Source: Flaccisagitta enflata (Eukaryota; Chaetognatha; Sagittoidea; Aphragmophora). Taken from it: a stretch of 64,000 bases of DNA. Of this stretch, positions 55,601 to 64,000 are shown in pieces. The translations under genes and the position numbers were made by a program. The stretch is from positions 60,140,001-60,204,000 of the forward strand of contig OZ231126.1 in the NCBI GenBank assembly GCA_965153355.1, in the 5' to 3' direction. Under the pieces are notes generated by a model that had not been told where the DNA came from, did no database searches, and saw only the letters and a list, made by a program, of their open reading frames with translations. Numbering within the stretch: the stretch's first letter is position 1; each line of letters begins with the position of its first letter.

Positions 55601-58600
55601 GTCCAATAGTTTATTAGTTCATTAGTTCAATTGTTCAATAGTTCAATAGTTCAATAGTTCAAAAGTTCAATTGTTCAATAGTTCAATAGTTCAATAGTTC
55701 AAAAGTTCAAAAGTTCAAAAGTTCAATAGTTCAATAGTTCAATAGATCAATAGTTCAATTGTTCAATTGTTCAGTAGTTCAATAGTTCAATAGTTCAATG
55801 GTTCAATAGTTCAATAGTTCTATAGTTCAATAGTTCAGTAGTTCAATTGTTCAATAGTTCAAAAGTTCAATAGTTCAATAGTTCAATAGTTCAATAGTTC
55901 AATAGTTCAATAGTTCAATAGTTCAATAGTTCAATAGTTCAAAAGTTCAAAAGTTCAATAGTTCAATAGTTCAATAGTTCAATAGTTCAATAGTTCAATA
56001 GTTCAATAGTTCAATAGTTCAATAGTTCAATAGTTCAATGGTTCAATAGTTCAATAGTTCAATAGTTCAATAGTTCAATAGTTCAATAGTTCAATAGTTC
56101 AATAGTTCAATAGTTCAATAGTTCAATAGTTCAATAGTTCAATAGTTCAATAGTTCAATAGTTCAATAGTTCAATAGTTCAATAGTTCAATAGTTCAATA
56201 GTTCAAAAGTTCAATAGTTCAATAGTTCAATAGTTCAATAGTTCAATAGTTCAATAGTTCAATAGTTCAATAGTTCATTAGTTCAATAGTTCAATAGTTC
56301 AATAGTTCAATAGTTCAATAGTTCAATAGTTCAAAAGTTCAATAGTTCAATAGTTCAATAGTTCAATAGTTCAGTAGTTCAATAGTTCAATAGTTAAATA
56401 GTTCAATAGGTCAAAAGTTCAATAGTTCTATAGTTCAATAGTTCAGTAGTTCAATAGTTTAAAAGTTCAATAATTCATTAGTTCATTAGTTCATTAGTTC
56501 ATTAGTTCAATAGTTCAATAGTTCAATAGTTCAATAGTTCAATAGTTCAATAGTTCAAAAGTTCAATAGTTCAATAGTTCAATAGTTCAATAGTTCAATA
56601 GTTCAATAGTTCAATAGTTCAATAGTTCATTAGTTCATTAGTTCAATAGTTCAATAGTTCAATAGTTCAATAGTTCAATAGTTCAATAGTTCAATAGTTC
56701 AATAGTTCAATAGTTCAATAGTTCAATAGTTCAATAGTTCAATAGTTCAATAGTTCAAAAGTTCAAAAGTTCAATAGTTCAATAGTTCAATAGTTCAATA
56801 GTTCAATAGTTCAATAGTTCAATAGTTCTATAGTTCAATAGTTCAGTAGTTCAATAGTTCAATAGTTCAAAAGTTCAATAGTTCAATAGTTCAATAGTTC
56901 AATAGTTCAATAGTTCAATAGTTCAATAGTTCAATAGTTCAAAAGTTCAAAAGTTCAATAGTTCAATAGTTCAATAGTTCAATAGTTCAATTGTTCAATT
57001 GTTCAGTAGTTCAATAATTCAATAGTTCAATGGTTCAATAGTTCAATAGTTCTATAGTTCAATAGTTCAGTAGTTCAATTGTTCAATAGTTCAAAAGTTC
57101 AATAGTTCAATAGTTCAATAGTTCAATAGTTCAATAGTTCAATAGTTCAATAGTTCAATAGTTAAAAAGTTCATTAGTTCAATAGTTCAAAAGTTCAATA
57201 GTTCAATAGTTCAAAAGTTCAATAGTTCAATAGTTCATTAGTTCAATAGTTCAATAGTTTGTTTGTTCATTAGTTCAATACTTCAATTGTTCAATTGTTC
57301 AATTGTTCAGTAGTTCAATAGTTCAATAGTTCAATAGTTCAATAGTTCAATAGTTCAATAGTTCTATAGTTCAATAGTTCAGTAGTTCAATTGTTCAATA
57401 GTTCAAAAGTTCAATAGTTCAATAGTTCAATAGTTCAATAATTCAATAATTCAATAGTTCAGTAGTTCAATAGTTCAAAAGTTCAATAGTTCAAAAGTTC
57501 AATAGTTCAATAGTTCAATAGTTCAATAGTTCAATAGTTCAATAGTTCAATAGTTCAATAGTTCAATAGTTCAATAGTTCTATAGTTCAATAGTTCAGTA
57601 GTTCAATAGTTCAAAAGTTCAATAGTTCATTAGTTCATTAGTTCATTAGTTCATTAGTTCAATAGTTCAATAGTTCAATAGTGTTCAATAGTTCAATAGT
57701 TCAAAAGTTCAATAGTTCAATAGTTCAATAGTTCAAAAGTTCAAAAGTTCAAAAGTTCATTAGTTCAATAGTTCAATAGTTCAATAGTTCAATAGTTCAA
57801 TAGTTCAATAGTTCAATAGTTCAATAGTTCAATAGTTCAATAGTTCAATAGTTCAATAGTTCAATAGTTCAATAGTTCAATAGTTCAATAGTTCAATAGT
57901 TCAAAAGTTCAATAGTTCAATAGTTCAATAGTTCAATAGTTCAATAGTTCAATAGTTCAATAGTTCAATAGTTCAATAGTTCAATAGTTCAGTAGTTCAA
58001 AAGTTCAATAGTTCAATAGTTCAATAGTTCAATAGTTCAATAGTTCAATAGTTCAAAAGTTCAATAGTTCATTAGTTCAATAGTTCAATAGTTCAATAGT
58101 TCAATAGTTCAATAGTTCAATAGTTCAATAGTTCAATAGTTCAATAGTTCATTAGTTCAATAGTTCAATAGTTCAATAGTTCAATAGTTCAATAGTTCAT
58201 TAGTTCATTAGTTCAAAAGTTCAAAAGTTCAATAGTTCAAAAGTTCAATAGTTCTAGTTCATTAGTTCAATAGTTAAATAGTTCAATAGGTCAAAAGTTC
58301 AATAGTTCTATAGTTCAATAGTTCAGTAGTTCAATAGTTTAAAAGTTCAATAATTCATTAGTTCATTAGTTCATTAGTTCATTAGTTCAATAGTTCAATA
58401 GTTCAATAGTTCAATAGTTCAATAGTTCAATAGTTCAATAGTTCAATAGTTCAAAAGTTCAATAGTTCATTAGTTCAATAGTTCAATAGTTCAATAGTTC
58501 AAAAGTTCAATAGTTCAATAGTTCAATAGTTCAAAAATCAATAGTTCAATAGTTCAGTAACTCAAAAGTTCAATAGTTCATTAGTTCAATAGTTCAATAG

Positions 58601-58799
58601 TTCAATAGTTCAGTATTTCAATAGTTCAATAGTTCAATAGTTCAGTAGTTCAATAGTTCAATAGTTCAATAGTTCAATAGTTCAATAGTTCAATAGTTCA
58701 ATAGTTCAATAGTTCAATAGTTCAATAGTTCAATAGTTCAATAGTTCAAAAGTTCAAAAGTTCAATAGTTCAGTAGCTCAAAAGTTCAATAGTTCAATA

Positions 58800-59145
58800 C
58801 CGTATTTCCTGCATTTATCGCCCCCCCTCTAATTTGCGCCCCCCCCCCTTTTGAAGAAAGAGAGAGCTCATGACAGACTTTTATTTTTGGGAAAAATCTT
58901 TTCAAATTTATTGTAAATCATGTTGTTTAATGAAATAGAAAATATATGAATGGTATGCAATATGAAAAATTTTTTTGTTTTAGTGCTTAATTGCATTGAA
59001 ATATGAAATTTTGGTCCAAAATATTACGTTTTATTTAAAATAATCTATACAGGAGTGTACCAGGGGGCGCTAATTGCAGGTTGAAAATGACAATGTTTCA
59101 TTTCAATTTCAAAAGCGCCCGGGGCGCTAATTACAGGAAATACGG
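58800..59145. mobile_element. MITE (346 bp) inside the satellite
   Basis: The left end CCGTATTTCCTGCATTTATC and the inverted right end CCGTATTTCCTGTAATTAGC are flanked by TA (58798-58799, 59146-59147). Subterminal GCGCCCCC-type runs occur on both sides and the interior is AT-rich. Non-coding. Confidence 0.92.
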
Positions 59146-62100
59146 TAGTTCAGTAGTTCAGTAGTTAAATAGTTCAATAGGTCAAAAGTTCAATAGTTCT
59201 ATAGTTCAATATTTCAATAGTTCAGTTGTTCAATAATTCAATAGTTAAATAGTTCAATAGGTCAAAAGTTCAATAGTTCTATAGTTCAATAGTTCAGTAG
59301 TTCAATAGTTTAAAAGTTCAATAATTCATTAGTTCATTAGTTCATTAGTTCATTAGTTCAATAGTTCAATAGTTCAATAGTTCAATAGTTCAATAGTTCA
59401 ATAGTTCAATAGTTCAATAGTTCAATAGTTCAATAGTTCAATAGTTCAATAGTTCAATAGTTCAATAGTTCAATAGTTCAATAGTTCAATAGTTCATTAG
59501 TTCATTAGTTCAATAGTTCATTAGTTCAATAGTTCAATAGTTCAATAGTTCAATAGTTCAATAGTTCAATAGTTCAATAGTTCAATAGTTCAATAGTTCA
59601 ATAGTTCAATAGTTCAATAGTTCAATAGTTCAATAGTTCATTAGTTCAATAGTTCAATAGTTCAATAGTTCAATAGTTCAATAGTTCTATAGTTCAATAG
59701 TTCAGTAGTTCAATAGTTCAATAGTTCAAAAGTTCAATAGTTCAATAGTTCAATAGTACAATAGTTCAATAGTTCAGTAGTTCAATAGTTCAATAGTTCA
59801 AAAGTTCAAAAGTTCAATAGTTCAAAAGTTCAATAGTTCAATAGTTCATTAGTTCAATAGTTCAATAGTTTGTTAGTTCATTAGTTCAATACTTCAATTG
59901 TTCAATTGTTCAATTGTTCAGTAGTTCAATAGTTCAATAGTTCAATAGTTCAATAGTTCTATAGTTCTATAGTTCAATAGTTCAGTAGTTCAATTGTTCA
60001 ATAGTTCAAAAGTTAAATAGTTCAATAGTTCAATAGTTCAATGATTCAATAGTTCAGTAGTTCAATAGTTCAAAGGTTCAAAAGTTCAATAGTTCAAAAG
60101 TTCAATAGTTCAATAGTTCAATAGTTCAGTAGTTCAATAGTTCAATAGTTCAATAGTTCAATAGTTCAATAGTTCAATAGTTCAATAGTTCAAAAGTTCA
60201 ATAGTTCATTAGTTCATTAGTTCATTAGTTCAATAGTTCAATAGTTCAATAGTTCAATAGTTCAATAGTTCAATAGTTCAATAGTTCAATAGTTCAATAG
60301 TTCAATAGTTCAATAGTTCAATAGTTCAATAGTTCAATAGTTCAAAAGTTCAATAGTTCAAAAGTTCAATAGTTCAAAAGTTCAATTGTTCAATAGTTCA
60401 ATAGTTCAATAGTTCAATAGTTCAAAAGTTCAATAGTTCAATAGTTCAATAGTTCAATAATACAGTAGTTCAATAGTTCAATAGTTCAATAGTTCAATAG
60501 TTCAATAGTTCAATAGTTCAATAGTTCAATAGTTCAATAGTTCAATAGTTCAATAGTTCAATAGTTCAATAGTTCAATAGTTCATTAGTTCATTAGTTCA
60601 ATAGTTCAATAGTTCAATAGTTCAATAGTTCAATAGTTCAATAGTTCAATAGTTCAATAGTTCAATAGTTCAATAGTTCAATAGTTCAAAAGTTCAGTAG
60701 TTCAATAGTTCATTAGTTCAATAGTTAAATAGTTCAATAGTTCAAAAGTTCAATAGTTCAATAGTTCAATAGTTCAATAGTTCAATAGTTTAAAAGTTCA
60801 ATAGTTCATTAGTTCATTAGTTCATTAGTTCAATAGTTCAATAGTTCAATAGTTCAATAGTTCAATAGTTCAATAGTTCAATAGTTCAATAGTTCAATAG
60901 TTCAATAGTTCAATAGTTCAATAGTTCAATAGTTCAATAGTTCAATAGTTCAATAGTTCAATAGTTCAATAGTTCAAAAGTTCAATAGTTCAATAGTTCA
61001 ATAGTTCAGTAGTTCAGTAGTTCAATAGTTCAATAGTTCAATAGTTCAATAGTTCAATAGTTCAATAGTTCAAAAATCAATAGTTCAATAGTTCAGTAGC
61101 TCAAAAGTTCAATAGTTCATTAGTTCAATAGTTCAATAGTTCAATAGTTCAATAGTTCAGTTGTTCAATAGTTCAATAGTTCAATAGTTCAGTAGTTCAA
61201 TAGTTCAAAAATTCAACAGTTCAATAGTTCAATAGTTCAACAGTTCAATAGTTCAAAAGTTCAATTAATCAATAGTTCAATAGATCAATAGTTCAATAGT
61301 TCAATAGTTCAGTAGTTCAATAGTTCAATAGTTCAAAAGTTCAATAGTTCAATAGTTCAATAGTTCAAAAGTTCAATAGTTCAATAGTTCAATAGTTCAA
61401 TAGTTCAATAGTTCAATAGTTCAATAGTTCAATAGTTCAATAGTTCAATAGTTCAATATTTCAATAGTTCAGTAGTTCAATAATTCAATAGTTAAATAGT
61501 TCAATAGGTCAAAAGTTCAATAGTTCTATAGTTCAATAGTTCAGTAGTTCAATAGTTTAAAAGTTCAATAATTCATTAGTTCATTAGTTCATTAGTTCAT
61601 TAGTTCATTAGTTCATTAGTTCAATAGTTCAATAGTTCAATAGTTCAAAAGTTCAATAGTTCAATAGTTCAATAGTTCAATAGTTCAGTAGTTCAAAAGT
61701 TCAATAGTTCAATAGTTCAATAGTTCAATAGTTCATTAGTTCAATAGTTCAATAGTTTATTAGTTCATTAGTTCAATAGTTCATTAGTTCAATAGTTCAA
61801 TAGTTCAATAGTTCAATAGTTCAATAGTTCAATAGTTCAAAAGTTCAATAGTTCAATAGTTCAATAGATCAAAAGTTCAATAGTTCATTAGTTCAATAGT
61901 TCAATAGTTCAATAGTTCAATAGTTCAATAGTTCTATAGTTCAATAGTTCAGTAGTTCAATAGTTCAATAGTTCAAAAGTTCAATAGTTCAATAGTTCAA
62001 TAGTTCAATAATTCAATAGTTCAATAGTTCAATAGTTCAATAGTTCAATAGTTCAATAGTTCAATAGTTCAATAGTTCAATAGTTCAATAGTTCAATAGT

Positions 62101-64000
62101 TCAATAGTTCAATAGTTCAATAGTTCAATAGTTCAATAGTTCAATAGTTCAGTAGTTCAGTAGTTCAAAGGTTCAATAATTCATTAGTTCATTAGTTCAT
62201 TAGTTCATTAGTTCATTAGTTCATTAGTTCATTAGTTCAGTAGTTCAATAGTTCAATAGATCAATAGTTCAATAGTTCAATAGTTCAATAGTTCAATAGT
62301 TCAATAGTTCAAAAGTTCAATAGTTCAATAGTTCATTAGTTCAATAGTTCAATAGTTCAATAGTTCAATAGTTCAATAGTTCAATAGTTCAATAGTTCAA
62401 TAGTTCAATAGTTCAATAGTTCAATAGTTCAATAGTTCAATAGTTCAAAAGTTCAATAGTTCAATAGTTCAATAGTTCAATAGTTCAATAGTTCAATAGT
62501 TCAATAGTTCAATAGTTCAATAGTTCAATAGTTCAATAGTTCAATAGTTCAATAGTTCAATAGTTCAGTAGTTCAATAGTTCAATAGTTCAATAGTTCAA
62601 TAGTTCAATAGTTCAATAGTTCAATAGTTCAATAGTTCAATAGTTCAATAGTTCAATAGTTAAAAAGTTCAATAGTTCATTAGTTCAATAGTTCAATAGT
62701 TCAATAGTTCAATAGTTCATTAGTTCAATAGTTCAATAGTTCAATAGTTCAATAGTTCAATAGTTCAATAGTTCAATAGTTCAATAGTTCAATAGTTCAT
62801 TAGTTCATTAGTTCAATAGTTCAATAGTTCAAAAGTTCAATAGTTCAATAGTTCATTAGTTCAATAGTTAAATAGTTCAATAGGTCAAAAGTTCAATAGT
62901 TCTATAGTTCAATAGTTCAGTATTTAAATAGTTTAAAAGTTCAATAATTCATTAGTTCATTAGTTCATTAGTTCATTAGTTCAATAGTTCAATAGTTCAA
63001 AAGTTCAATAGTTCAATAGTTCAATAGATCAATAGTTCAATAGTTCGAAAGTTCAATAGTTCATTAGTTCAATAGTTCATAAGTTCAATAGTTCAATAGT
63101 TCAATAGTTCAATAGTTCAATAGTTCAATAGTTCAATAGTTCAATAGTTCATTAGTTCAATAGTTCAATAGTTTATTAGTTTATTAGTTCAATACTTCAA
63201 TTGTTCAATTGTTCAATTGTTCAGAAGATCAATAGTTTGATAGTTCAATAGTTCAATAGTTCTATAGTTCAATAGTTCAATAGTTCAATAGTTCAATAGT
63301 TCAGAAGTTCAATAGTTCAATAGTTCAATAGTTCAATAGTTCAATAGTTCAATAGTTCAAAAGTTCAAAAGTTCAAAAGTTCAATAGTTCAATAGTTCAA
63401 TAGTTCAATAGTTCAATAGTTCAATAGTTCAATAGTTCAATAGTTCAATAGTTCAAAAGTTCAAAAGTTCAAAAGTTCAATAGTTCAATAGTTCAATAGT
63501 TCAATAGTTCAATAGTTCAATAGTTCAATAGTTCAATAGTTCAATAGTTCAATAGTTCAATAGTTCAATAGTTCAATAGTTCAATAGTTCAATAGTTCAA
63601 TAGTTCAATAGTTCAATAGTTCAATAGTTCAATAGTTCAATAGTTCAATAGTTCAATAGTTCAATAGTTCAATAGTTCAGTAGTTCAATAATTCAATAGT
63701 TAAATAGTTCAATAGGTCAAAAGTTCAATAGTTCTATAGTTCAATAGTTCAGTAGTTCAATAGTTCAAAAGTTCAATAGTTCATTAGTTCATTAGTTCAT
63801 TAGTTCATTAGTTCAATAGTTCAATAGTTCAATAGTTCAATAGTTCAATAGTTCAATAGTTCAATAGTTCAATAGTTCAATAGTTCAATAGTTCAATAGT
63901 TCAATAGTTCAATAGTTCAATAGTTCAATAGTTCAATAGTTCATTAGTTCAATAGTTCAATAGTTTATTAGTTCATTAGTTCAATACTTCAATTGTTCAA

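Larger units (their letters stand above)
46716..64000. repeat. 8-bp AGTTCAAT satellite, more than 17 kb, open at the window end
   Basis: Almost every position belongs to (AGTTCAAT)n, with common variant units AGTTCAAA, AGTTCATT, AGTTCAGT and rarer single changes. It joins the 21-bp repeat without a spacer and runs past the end of the window. Variant units cluster in recurring modules. Two MITEs are the only unique sequence in it. It lacks CpG and is strand-asymmetric. Such arrays are typical of centromeric, subtelomeric or other heterochromatin; which one applies here is unknown. Confidence 0.98.

Noticed and set aside
46716-64000. Possible CRISPR-like array of regularly spaced repeats
   Set aside because: The unit is 8 bp with no unique spacers and the context is eukaryotic; it is satellite DNA.

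Overview
The window looks like repeat-saturated nuclear DNA of a metazoan, most likely a marine invertebrate. The signs are spliced genes with GT-AG introns, a C2H2 zinc-finger gene, non-LTR retrotransposons, many foldback/MITE-type DNA elements with TA target duplications, very long GA/CA/GGTC microsatellites, and a satellite of more than 17 kb. I cannot name the species. Repeat families resembling the Helitron-related 'pearl'/Helentron elements described from bivalves would fit a lophotrochozoan, but they are not restricted to that group.

Region by region: 1-10.3 kb is intergenic, with GA, CA and TTC arrays and fragments of several dispersed repeat families (here called A, C and D). 10.35-16.43 kb on + is a seven-exon gene for a secreted protein of about 398 aa: a signal peptide, a dermatopontin-like lectin/matrix module (exons 1-5) and an aerolysin/natterin-type (ETX/MTX2) beta-pore-forming module (exons 6-7). 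Its introns hold at least five mobile elements. 16.6-19.9 kb holds a tandem array of family B with a nested MITE, a family A copy, and a stub of a non-LTR retrotransposon 3' end. 20.19-21.91 kb on - is an intact 20-finger C2H2 gene, followed by a frameshifted vestigial finger. About 23.1-28.3 kb on + is an apparently full-length Jockey-like non-LTR retrotransposon, whose ORF1 (gag-like) and ORF2 (APE endonuclease plus reverse transcriptase) overlap as TAATG. 28.3-43.4 kb is a dense mosaic of families A, B, C and E, foldback elements and microsatellites, including a 957-bp palindrome. 43.6-45.7 kb is a broken copy of a second non-LTR reverse transcriptase, split by a family A insertion. From 45.83 kb to the end is satellite: a 21-bp repeat that passes directly into an 8-bp AGTTCAAT repeat running off the window, broken only by two MITEs.

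There is no operon-like cooperation among the genes. The host genes are the pore-forming protein and the zinc-finger protein. Everything else recognisable is mobile or tandem-repeat DNA. The two strongest leads are the dermatopontin-aerolysin fusion, which has a tandem splice acceptor that could switch off the pore module, and families A, B and E. In each of these families a motif near the 5' end matches one arm of the 3'-terminal hairpin, and that motif changes in step between families.
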